Source of the DNA: RYN-230 sp963841695 | GTDB lineage: Bacteria > Actinomycetota > Actinomycetes > Streptosporangiales > Streptosporangiaceae | Assembly (NCBI GenBank): GCA_963841695.1 | Contig: CAWJDQ010000015.1 | Location: 372,001 to 436,000, forward strand | Reading direction: 5' to 3' | DNA length: 64,000 nt | Part shown: positions 36,818 through 44,523 of the stretch, one piece after another | Layout of the letters: the number at the start of each line of letters is the position of its first letter | How positions within the stretch are numbered: the stretch's first letter is position 1 | The notes under the pieces: model-generated | The model's input: the letters and a program-made list of their open reading frames with translations, nothing else | Database searches by the model: none | Told to the model about the DNA's origin: nothing | Position numbers and translations under genes: made by a program

Positions 36818-36833
36818 TGTTTCACGTGAAACC
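36818..36833. promoter_or_regulatory. parS site 2 (one mismatch)
   Basis: TGTTTCACGTGAAACC differs from consensus at the last base only. It lies 61 bp from site 1, in the convergent space between parB and the aldolase gene. Confidence 0.93.
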
Positions 36834-36842
36834 CCGCCCGGT

Positions 36843-37874
36843 TCAGACGCGGGAGCCGCTGGCCTCGCGCACGGCGGCCAGGAACGAATCGACATCATCG
36901 GGAGTGGTGTCAAAGGCGGTCATCAGGCGAACCGTGTTCCGCTGGTCGTCCCAGACGTAAAAACCCCAGTCGCGCTGCAGTGGACCGGTGATGCGGGGAT
37001 CGAGATCCGCGAACACCGCGTTGGCCTGGACAGCGTGCCGCACCGAGACCCCGGGGATATCCCGGAGCCCCGCAGCCAGGCGCTGGGCCATGGAATTGGA
37101 CTGCTCCGCATTGCGCAGCCAGGTCTGCTGGTCCAGCAGGCCGGCGAACTGCGCGGCCAGGAAGCGCATCTTCGAGGCGAGCTGCAGGAGCTGCTTGCGC
37201 TGGAACGGCACCGCGTCCAGGAGGTCCCCCGTCATCACCAGGACCGCCTCCGCGGCGACCGCCCCGTTCTTGGTGCCCCCGAAGCTGAGCACGTCAGCCT
37301 CGGCCGCGATGTCGGCCATCGTGCAGTTCAGCGAGGCGACCGCGTTGGCCAGCCGCGCGCCGTCGATGAACAGCCGGAGATCGTGACCGCGGCAGAACTC
37401 CCCGAGGGCCCGCAGCTCCGCGAGTGAATAGCAGGTGCCCAGCTCCGTGGACTGGGTGATGCAGACCGCCCGGGGCTGCGCCCGGTGCTCATCGTGGCGG
37501 CCGCCCAGGCGGCTGGCCACCAGCTCCGGGGTGAGCTTCCCGTCCGGGGCGGGCACGGTGAGCAGCTTGCTGCCCAGCAGGCGCTCGGCTGCCCCGCACT
37601 CGTCCACGTTCAGGTGCGCGGTCTCCGCGCAGATCACTGCCTCGTAGGGGCGCAGCATCAGGCTGAGGCTGAGGATGTTGGCGGCGGTTCCGTTGAACAC
37701 GAAGTAGGCGGAGCGCGCGCCGGACAGATCGCAGAGCTCGGCGGTCACCCGGTCGGTCCAGGGATCATCGCCGTAGGCGTGCGCATCGCCGTCGTTGGCC
37801 CGGGCCATCATGCGGAGGACGCTCTCGTGGGCGCCCGCGTGGTTGTCGCTGCCGAAGCTCTTCCGTGAAGTCAC
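36843..37874 (-). CDS. Low-specificity threonine aldolase-family PLP enzyme
   Basis: The 343-residue fold-type I PLP enzyme begins FGSDNHAGAHESVLRMMARA, typical of threonine aldolases. The substrate region contains GDDPWTDRV. The PLP lysine is in LSFGGTKNGAVAAEA. HLNVDECGA and FIDGARLANAV give the cofactor contacts. It would split threonine or allo-threonine into glycine and acetaldehyde; other beta-eliminating specificities cannot be excluded. It is convergent with parB and ends 10 bp from parS site 2. Confidence 0.9.
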   Translation of the reverse strand: MTSRKSFGSDNHAGAHESVLRMMARANDGDAHAYGDDPWTDRVTAELCDLSGARSAYFVFNGTAANILSLSLMLRPYEAVICAETAHLNVDECGAAERLLGSKLLTVPAPDGKLTPELVASRLGGRHDEHRAQPRAVCITQSTELGTCYSLAELRALGEFCRGHDLRLFIDGARLANAVASLNCTMADIAAEADVLSFGGTKNGAVAAEAVLVMTGDLLDAVPFQRKQLLQLASKMRFLAAQFAGLLDQQTWLRNAEQSNSMAQRLAAGLRDIPGVSVRHAVQANAVFADLDPRITGPLQRDWGFYVWDDQRNTVRLMTAFDTTPDDVDSFLAAVREASGSRV

Positions 37875-38369
37875 GGGATGTCAGCCTAGTGACGGGGCCG
37901 GGCACCGCTGCGCGGGCGGGGTACCCGGCTGGCAGGTGGCGGACCGGTCATCTGCCCGCGGCACGCCAAACGCCGCGACCCCCCCGGCCCGAGCCCGGGA
38001 CGGGGGTTCACCCCCATCCCGAGGGATTCGCCCCATCCCGGCCGGCGGCATCGCGCCGAGGAAGCCCAGAACCGGCCCGGGCCGACCCGCCACGTATCAC
38101 TGCTCTATCCCAAGCTTTGGGGCCGGGAACCCAGCTCCGGCTGCAGGTTGTAGCTGTAGCGCCGGCGAGAGTAACGAAACTGGGTCCGGCAGGCGAGGGG
38201 GGTCCGGTGATCTTCCCGCGGCGTTTATTGTGCCGCGGGAAGATTCACCGCCCCGCCCGCCGTCACCGGAAAATGGGTTATCAGCTCTCCAGCGCCACGA
38301 GGGCACCGCTAGGTAGCATGTCCACGTGCGGGCCCGTGCCCGGCAGCCGTAGCGTTTCTCAACCCAGGG
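37875..38369. other. Divergent spacer between aldolase and GNAT genes
   Basis: This 495-bp spacer should hold promoters for both neighbours. Its clearest element is the 13-bp perfect inverted repeat at 38210-38244. The segment 37900-38090 is GC-rich with no supported gene. AT-richer sequence near 38262-38325 is the best place for the GNAT promoter. Confidence 0.55.
38210..38244. promoter_or_regulatory. Perfect 13-bp inverted repeat
   Basis: The arms ATCTTCCCGCGGC and GCCGCGGGAAGAT flank a 9-base loop, GTTTATTGT. No T-run follows on either strand, so it is not a standard terminator. It could be an operator, the end of an unseen small RNA, or a site for a dimeric DNA-binding protein. Confidence 0.6.
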
Positions 38370-38993
38370 GTGCCCGTGCCGCGCCGAGTCGTCAGTGTCA
38401 CCCTGGATAACCTGGCCGATCTGCCGAACCGGTGCCGCAAATGCGTGTTCTGGGAGCTCGACCCGGTCAGCCACGCCCGGGCCCAGGAAGTCGGCGATCC
38501 CGCGCTGGAAAAGGAAGCCTGGATCTCCTCGACCCTGCTGGACTGGGGCAGCTGCGGGAAGATCGTGTACGTGGACGGGGTGCCGGCCGGTTACGTGCTG
38601 TACGCGCCCCCCATGTACGTGCCCCGCTCGCTGGCCTTCCCGACCAGCCCGGTCAGCGCGGACGCGGTCCTGCTGATGACCGCGAACATCCTCAGCGAGT
38701 TCACCGGCGGAGGTCTCGGCCGGATGCTGGTCCAGTCGGTCGCGAAGGACCTCACCCGGCGCGGGGTCAAGGCCATCGAGGCGTTCGGCGACCTGCGCTC
38801 CGAGGGGCTGTCCTGCGTGCTGCCCGCCGACTACCTGCTGGCGGTGGGGTTCAAGACGGTCCGGCCGCACCTGCACTACCCAAGGCTGCGGCTGGAGCTG
38901 AAGACTGCGGTGTCCTGGCGTGAGGACGTGGAAGTCGCGCTCGAACGCCTCCTGGGCTCGGTAAGCCCGGAGCGGACCCTCCGCCTGGCCTGA
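38370..38993 (+). CDS. GNAT-family N-acetyltransferase of the origin region
   Basis: The 207-residue protein has the GNAT core: GKIVYVDGVPAGYVLYAPPM, then the acetyl-CoA loop region EFTGGGLGRMLVQSVAKDLT. An N-terminal CRKCVFWELDP motif with two cysteines is characteristic of an actinobacterial family found beside parAB and trxA. Substrate is unknown. It starts at GTG 38370 (a second GTG lies at 38376). It is convergent with the NUDIX gene. Confidence 0.85.
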   Translation: MPVPRRVVSVTLDNLADLPNRCRKCVFWELDPVSHARAQEVGDPALEKEAWISSTLLDWGSCGKIVYVDGVPAGYVLYAPPMYVPRSLAFPTSPVSADAVLLMTANILSEFTGGGLGRMLVQSVAKDLTRRGVKAIEAFGDLRSEGLSCVLPADYLLAVGFKTVRPHLHYPRLRLELKTAVSWREDVEVALERLLGSVSPERTLRLA

Positions 38994-39029
38994 CGGGCCA
39001 CAGCCCGCCAGCGGCCATTTGGGGGCCAT

Positions 39030-39599
39030 TCATGAGGGATTGCGGGCCGACTCCTCGTGCAGCAGCAAGAGGGAGTACGCGGCGACGGTCGAGTCGTCGG
39101 TAATGGTCCCGTTGCGGATCATGTCCTTGAATTCGCCCCGCGGCACCCAGCGGTGCTGCATGTCCTGCTCCTCGGGCTCCCGGTCGGGATCACCCTCGGC
39201 CAGGCCGGTGGCCAGGTAGATGTGGAAGCCCTGGCTGGACGTCCCGTGCGAGCTGTGCAGGAAGCCGAGCAGGGTCATCTCGCGGGCGCGCAGCCCGGTC
39301 TCCTGGGCTAGCTCGAGCCGGGCCAGGTCCTCCGGATCCCCGGTGCGCCCGCCCGGCCAGCCGCCCTGCGGGAAGGCCCAGGCCCGGCGGCGCACCGGGT
39401 AGCGGTACTCCTCGACCAGGCAGAACCGTCCCGCGTCGGCCGGGATGACCAGGGCGAAGTGGGGCTTATCCACCACCGCGTAGAAGCCGCGGCTGCCGTC
39501 CCGGCGCTCGATCTCGTCCCCGCGCAGCGTTATCCACGAGTCCTGGTAGATGACGCTGGACGTGACCGTGCGGACGGCGGGTTCCGCGTCGTGACTCAT
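39030..39599 (-). CDS. NUDIX hydrolase with altered Nudix box
   Basis: The 189-residue protein has the NUDIX fold (HFALVIPADAGRFCLVEEYR, then RAWAFPQGGWPGG) as in ADP-ribose pyrophosphatase-like enzymes. The Nudix box reads GGRTGDPEDLARLELAQETG. The usual R-E-U-x-E-E becomes L-E-L-A-Q-E, so the arginine and one metal-binding glutamate are replaced. Activity may be weak or changed. It lies 48 bp upstream of trxA on the same strand; homologues are common in this part of actinobacterial chromosomes. Confidence 0.85.
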   Translation of the reverse strand: MSHDAEPAVRTVTSSVIYQDSWITLRGDEIERRDGSRGFYAVVDKPHFALVIPADAGRFCLVEEYRYPVRRRAWAFPQGGWPGGRTGDPEDLARLELAQETGLRAREMTLLGFLHSSHGTSSQGFHIYLATGLAEGDPDREPEEQDMQHRWVPRGEFKDMIRNGTITDDSTVAAYSLLLLHEESARNPS

Positions 39600-39647
39600 G
39601 GCTGGGCCGAATCTCCCCGGCTGGTGTCCCGGTCCGCACGCGGCGGC

Positions 39648-39971
39648 TCAGATGAAGTCGGCGAGCTCCTTGAGCAGCGCGGACTTCGACTTGGCCCCGA
39701 CCACCTGCTTGACGACTTCGCCGCCGGAGAACACGTTCAGCGTCGGGATCAGCATGATCCCGTACTTCTGGGCGGTCTGCGGGTTCTCCTCGATGTTCAG
39801 CTTGACCACGTCGACCTTGTCGCCGTGCTCCTTGGCGATCTCCTCGAGCACCGGGGCCACCTGGCGGCACGGGCCGCACCATTCGGCCCAGTAGTCGACG
39901 ATGACCGGCTTCTCGTTCTTGACGACCTCAGAATCGAAGTTCGCGTCGGTCACGACCTTGGTTGCGCCCAC
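39648..39971 (-). CDS. trxA: Thioredoxin
   Basis: The 107-residue thioredoxin has the active site WAEWCGPCRQVAPVLEEIA and the cis-proline loop IMLIPTLNVFSGGE. The start is GTG 39971 with GGAAGGAGC upstream, giving the standard length. It follows trxB by 38 bp, forming a trxB-trxA operon. Reduced by TrxB, it serves ribonucleotide reductase and other disulfide reactions. Confidence 0.97.
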   Translation of the reverse strand: MGATKVVTDANFDSEVVKNEKPVIVDYWAEWCGPCRQVAPVLEEIAKEHGDKVDVVKLNIEENPQTAQKYGIMLIPTLNVFSGGEVVKQVVGAKSKSALLKELADFI

Positions 39972-40009
39972 CGTGGGTGCTCCTTCCGCTGTTCGGGTTG
40001 GGTTGGGGT

Positions 40010-40972
40010 TCAGGACTTGTGGTCCGCCGGGTCCTGCTCGGCCTGGTCTTGGTCCGCCAGCCACCGCTCGACGTCGATCGCGGCAGCACATCCGGTGCCG
40101 GCCGCGGTGACCGCCTGGCGGTACGTGTGGTCGACCACATCGCCGCAGGCGAACACGCCGTCCACGGCGGTGCGGGTGGAGGGGTGGTCGACGGTGAGGT
40201 ACCCCTCACTGTCCATCGCCAGCTGGCCGGTGAACAGCTCGCTGCGCGGGTCGTGGCCGATAGCCACGAACACGCCGTTGACCGGGAGGATTTCCTCCGC
40301 GCCGGTCCTCGTGTTCCGCAGCCGCAGGCCGGTGACCTTGCCCTCGCCGAGCACCTCGGCGACCTCGCTGTCCCAGCGGAAATTAACCTTCGGGTTGGCG
40401 AAGGCCCGGTCCTGCATGATCTTGGAAGCGCGCAGCCGGTCCCGGCGGTGCACCACGGTGACCGACTTGGCGAACCGGGTCAGGAACGTGGCCTCCTCCA
40501 TCGCCGAGTCGCCGCCGCCGATCACCGCGATGTCCAGGTCGCGGAAGAAGAAGCCGTCACAGGTGGCGCACCAGGAGACACCGTGGCCGGACAGCCGCTT
40601 CTCGCCTTCGGCGTCCAGCTCGCGGTACCGCGAGCCGGTGGCCACGATCACGCTGCGCGCCAGGTAGGTCTCGCTGTGCGTCCTGACCACCTTGGGGGCG
40701 GCCTTCAGGTCGACCTCGATCACGTCGTCGGCCACCAGTTCGGCGCCGAACCGCTCGGCCTGCTTGCGCAGCGAGTCCATCAGGTCCGGCCCGAGGACGC
40801 CGTCCGGGAACCCGGGGAAGTTCTCCACGTCGGTGGTCTGCATCAGCGCGCCGCCCGCGGTGACCGACCCCTCGAACACGAGGGGCGCCAGCCGCGCCCG
40901 CGCCGCATAGATCGCTGCCGTGTACCCGGCAGGACCTGAGCCGATAATGATGACATCCCGAACGTCGGTCAC
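40010..40972 (-). CDS. trxB: Thioredoxin reductase
   Basis: The 320-residue flavoprotein has the FAD motif GSGPAGYTAAIYAARA, the redox-active CATCDG, and the NADPH-binding GGGDSAMEEATFL. The C-terminal GVFACGDVVDHTYRQAVTAA contacts FAD. It transfers electrons from NADPH to TrxA. It is 100 bp after the end of the sigma/anti-sigma genes, on the same strand. Confidence 0.97.
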   Translation of the reverse strand: MTDVRDVIIIGSGPAGYTAAIYAARARLAPLVFEGSVTAGGALMQTTDVENFPGFPDGVLGPDLMDSLRKQAERFGAELVADDVIEVDLKAAPKVVRTHSETYLARSVIVATGSRYRELDAEGEKRLSGHGVSWCATCDGFFFRDLDIAVIGGGDSAMEEATFLTRFAKSVTVVHRRDRLRASKIMQDRAFANPKVNFRWDSEVAEVLGEGKVTGLRLRNTRTGAEEILPVNGVFVAIGHDPRSELFTGQLAMDSEGYLTVDHPSTRTAVDGVFACGDVVDHTYRQAVTAAGTGCAAAIDVERWLADQDQAEQDPADHKS

Positions 40973-41072
40973 GTCTGCTTGCCCTTCGCTGAACTTGCTA
41001 CGCCCTCAACCGATCCTAGGGCTCGCATGTTCCCGACGTGCGGATCCAGGGTGCCGGGTGCCGGGCGGCCGG

Positions 41073-41992
41073 TCAGCCGGACGCCCGGAGGGGCGCCCGG
41101 GCCAGGATGTCGGCCGTGCCGCTGGAACAGCGGGTCCCGGCGACGTAGACCGTGCCGGGGCGGGCCGGGGTCGCCTGCACCACGATGACCGTGGCCGGGT
41201 GTCCCTGGTAGAGCGCCTGGTCAACGAGTTTCACGTCGCCCGCGCGTACCGCGGCCGGGCCCGCCACCGCGTCCACGCACCCGGTCAGCGCGGTGGCCTG
41301 GCCCTGCCGGGATTGGCCGCCGCTGACCTCCCCTGGGTGAAGCGGGCCCGCGGACGGCAGGCTCAGCAGCGCGGCGGCCTGGGCGGCGAACGTGTCCTTG
41401 CGGTACCTGGTCCTGCTGTGGCGCACGGTGAACTGGGCGCTGCCGCTCTCGCCCGGGACCACCGCGGGCGTCCTGGCGCTCGGCGCGGACTGGCGTTCCG
41501 GCAGGCCGCGGTGCGGGGCGCCGCCGCGCTGGATCCCGCTGAGGACGACGGGGACGAGGGCGACTGAGCCACCGCGTAGCCCACCCCGCCCGCGACGGCC
41601 AGCACGCCCGCCACGGCCAGGACCCGCGCCGCGACCGGCAGGCGCAGCCGCGGGCGGCGCGGCCGGGCGGCCCGGGAGCGGCGTGCCGGGGGACCGGGGA
41701 TGGCCTCCGGGTGGGGGGCGGGCGCCGCGCCATCCGGCGCGGGCCGGGGATCGGGCGCGGCGCGGTGGGCGGCCTCGGCGCTGAGCGCCGCGTCCAGCCG
41801 GGCCGCGACCGCCGGTGGCATCGCCGGCGGGGGGACCTGGGCCAGCAGCGCCGGGACCCCGGCCAGCCGGGCTTGCGTGGCGGCGCACTCGGGGCAGCGG
41901 GCCACGTGGGAGCGGATCCGCCCGCTCCGGCGCGTGCTCAGCAGACCCTCGGCGCACAACGCCAGGGACTCCGCGTCCACGTGCCCTCTCAT
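41073..41992 (-). pseudogene. Anti-sigma factor (zinc-finger type), frame interrupted
   Basis: The N-terminal part (MRGHVDAESLALCAEGLLST, then RIRSHVARCPECAATQARL) has the H-x3-C-x2-C motif of zinc-binding anti-sigma domains. One membrane helix follows (VAARVLAVAGVLAVAGGVGY). The extracytoplasmic part (VVPGESGSAQFTVRHSRTRY to ILARAPLRASG) lies in another frame, the same as sigM. Adding one C to the CCCC run near 41515 restores one 306-residue protein. It would hold SigM inactive at the membrane. Whether the shift is a sequencing artefact or real cannot be decided here. Confidence 0.8.
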
Positions 41993-42090
41993 GGCTGGCT
42001 CTCACCCGTTCCCTCGGCTGGTGAGACGCGCGGTGCGGCTGGCTGGTTCCGCCCGGACGCCGGCTGGCGGGCCGGCTGGCGGGCTGGCGG

Positions 42091-42710
42091 TCACCGGCGG
42101 CCGCCCCTGACCCGCGCAGGTGGGCCAGCAGCGGCAGCAGCCGGGCCCGGCCGCGGGCGCAGCGGCTCTTCACCGTGCCCGGGGAAATGCCCAGGATCTC
42201 GGCGGTGTCGGCCACCGGGTAGCCGAGCATGTCCACCATGACCAGCACGGCCCGCTGGTCCGGGGCCAGCGTCCGCAGCGCGGCGAGCACGTCCAGCGCG
42301 GTGTCCTTGTCGATTCCCGGATCGGCCAGCGCCGAGCCCTGGGCCAGCACGTCCAGGGTCTGCTCGTCCATCCCGCTGGCCGCCGGGCGGGCGGCCCGGC
42401 GGCGGATCCGGTCCAGGCAGGCGTTGACCACGATGCGGTGCAGCCAGGTGGTCACGGCCGAATCGCCGCGGAAGTCCGCGGCCCGCCGGAACGCCGAGAT
42501 CATCGCGTCCTGGAGGGCGTCCGCCGCCTCTTCCTGGTCGCCCAGCGTGCGCAGGGCGACGGCCCACAGCCGGTCGCGATGGCGGAGGAACAGCACCCCG
42601 AACGCGTCAGTGTCGCCCTCAGTGTGCCGTCGCAGCAGGTCGCGGTCGGAGGGCTCGGCCTGCGGCGCCCCCTGCGGGTCAGGCCACGCCTGCCCGGGCT
42701 GCCCGGGCAC
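42091..42710 (-). CDS. sigM: SigM-like ECF sigma factor
   Basis: Region sigma-2 reads FGVLFLRHRDRLWAVALRTL and FRGDSAVTTWLHRIVVNACL. Region sigma-4 reads LRTLAPDQRAVLVMVDMLGY and ILGISPGTVKSRCARGRARL. It starts at GTG 42710, four bases after the pseudokinase stop. In the given sequence its frame has no stop until 41073, inside the anti-sigma gene. One extra G in the GGG run near 42112 would end it at TGA 42091, giving 206 residues. The end quoted assumes that. The sigM-trxBA order matches other actinobacteria, where SigM answers redox or cell-wall stress. Confidence 0.82.
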
Positions 42711-42713
42711 AGC

Positions 42714-44270
42714 TCAGCCCGATCCCCGCACGATGATGTTGTAGATGAAGGCCTCGAACTGGCTGCTGTTGCCGGGATTCGGCGGCAGCTTGGTGAACCA
42801 GATCAGCACGTAACGGCCCTTGGCCGAACTGCTGCTCTGGAAGACCTGCGCGCCCGCGCCGACGTCCTTCTCCCTGGCGACCCTGGTGGAGGAGGCCAGG
42901 CCAGCGGAGGTGACGGTGCTGCTGCTGCCGATCTCGATGGCCACGTTGGCGCCGGCGGTGGAGCCGAACGTGATCTGCAGCGAGCGGAGGCTGACCGGCT
43001 TCCCCATGTCGAGGAGCAGGCCGGTGCCCTTCTTCAGGCCGCCGAAGACCGGGTTGTTGAGATAGAACTCGGTATGCCAGGCCGTCGAGGGGTTCCCGTC
43101 GATGGCCAGCCCAGCCTGGCTGCCGTTGTCGGACGCGCTGGCGCTGACCGGCGTGAGGACGGTGTCGGCGGCGGCGGACGGGGAGGCCGAGCCGCCATGG
43201 GAGTTGCCCTGGCCCACCCCGGACCCCCCGTGCGGCCGGGTCAGGCTGTACACCCCGGTCCCGATGGCCGCGAGGACGAGCAGGATGACCAGGACGATGC
43301 CCAGGCGGGTGAACAGCGGCCGGCCGCCGCCGCCCGGCCGGGGGGCCGGGTACGAGCCGTCGCCCGGCGCGGTCCAGGCCGTGTTGCGCCGGTAGTCGGG
43401 CTGCGGCTCCCCGCCGTACGGCGGGGCGGAACCGTAGTCCCCGGGGCGGGGGTAACCGCCGGTCCGGGCCGGCGCGGACGGCGGCGCCGCGGGCGGCGGG
43501 GCGAGCGGGGCCGGGATCACCTCGGCCAGTGCCTCAGCGAACAGCGCCGGGGTGGTTAGCGGGGCCCCGCGGCGGCGCTCGCGCTGGAACAGCGCCTGGG
43601 TGGTCACCTCGTCGATGGAGGCGGGCACGCCCGCGCACACCTGGCGGGGGCTGCACGGCTTGCCGTCGGCCAGCGGCGCGGGCGGCAGCGTGCCCATCCC
43701 GGGACCGGGCCAGTAGCGGGTCAGCGCCGCGTACAGGAGCATGGCCAGCCCGCGGGTGTCAGCCAGGGCCGGATCGTCCGCCGACGTGTCGGACAGCGCG
43801 GCGTCGATGCCGGCCCCCAGCACCTTCACCCCGCCGCCTGGTGTCCAGCGCAGCGACTGCGGGGTCAGGCACAGGTGGGGTACCCCGGACCGGTGGGCGG
43901 CGGCGAGCGCCTCGGCGGCCTCGGCCACGATCTCCGCGCCGCGGGCCGGATCCAGGGGGCCGTCCGCGAGCAGGTCGTCCAGCGAGTCCCCGGCCACCCA
44001 TTCCATCACCACGTACGCCTGATCCCAGTCGTCCTCCACGTCGAAGACCTGGGCCAGCCGCGCGTCGGTGAGCCTGCTCGCGGCCCGGGCCGCGGTGAGC
44101 ACTTCGCTGATCCGCGGGAAGCCGGGGGCGAACGTCAGCACGCCGACCGGGCGGGCCAGGATTTCGTCGATGGCCTTCCAGGCCGCCCAGCCACTCGCGT
44201 CGCTGACGCGGTCCTCAAGCCGGTAGCGGCCGCCGAGCCGGGTCCCCGGTTCCGAGATGAAGGTGCTCAT
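42714..44270 (-). CDS. Membrane pseudokinase with extracellular sugar-binding-like domain
   Basis: The 518-residue protein starts with a kinase-like fold (residues 10-250), but the catalytic motifs are missing. HRDLKPEN is replaced by HLCLTPQSL (132-140), DFG by GAGID, and the ATP-binding lysine strand reads PVGVLTF. One membrane helix (LGIVLVILLVLAAIGTGVYS) is at about residues 327-347. The outer part resembles a discoidin/galactose-binding domain (AIDGNPSTAWHTEFY). In mycobacteria a pseudokinase domain is fused to MurJ (MviN) and binds a FHA protein. Here it is a separate gene beside murJ. Confidence 0.85.
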   Translation of the reverse strand: MSTFISEPGTRLGGRYRLEDRVSDASGWAAWKAIDEILARPVGVLTFAPGFPRISEVLTAARAASRLTDARLAQVFDVEDDWDQAYVVMEWVAGDSLDDLLADGPLDPARGAEIVAEAAEALAAAHRSGVPHLCLTPQSLRWTPGGGVKVLGAGIDAALSDTSADDPALADTRGLAMLLYAALTRYWPGPGMGTLPPAPLADGKPCSPRQVCAGVPASIDEVTTQALFQRERRRGAPLTTPALFAEALAEVIPAPLAPPPAAPPSAPARTGGYPRPGDYGSAPPYGGEPQPDYRRNTAWTAPGDGSYPAPRPGGGGRPLFTRLGIVLVILLVLAAIGTGVYSLTRPHGGSGVGQGNSHGGSASPSAAADTVLTPVSASASDNGSQAGLAIDGNPSTAWHTEFYLNNPVFGGLKKGTGLLLDMGKPVSLRSLQITFGSTAGANVAIEIGSSSTVTSAGLASSTRVAREKDVGAGAQVFQSSSSAKGRYVLIWFTKLPPNPGNSSQFEAFIYNIIVRGSG

Positions 44271-44523
44271 AGGCCTGAAGTCAAGAGCGGGGCAGGCCCT
44301 CGACCCTCCTTCCGAGCCCCCGGATCTGCGGACGTTGACGAGCGCGTACTCGTGGTGCTGGACACCATGCTAAGCCGCGCGGGGTCGCGGGATGCCTCCC
44401 GCATCCCCCGCCGGCGAAAACCGTTACATGTGAGAGACACCATCGTCGGCTCCGGATCGCCCTGCCTGGGACCATCGGTACAGGTGTGACCGGCGTTACC
44501 CGGCTGCGTCCTCGCGGCGGCGT

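Noticed and set aside
37865..38410. A 181-codon plus-strand frame in the aldolase-GNAT spacer
   Set aside because: No family, no ribosome binding site, and it overlaps both neighbours as well as the inverted repeat.
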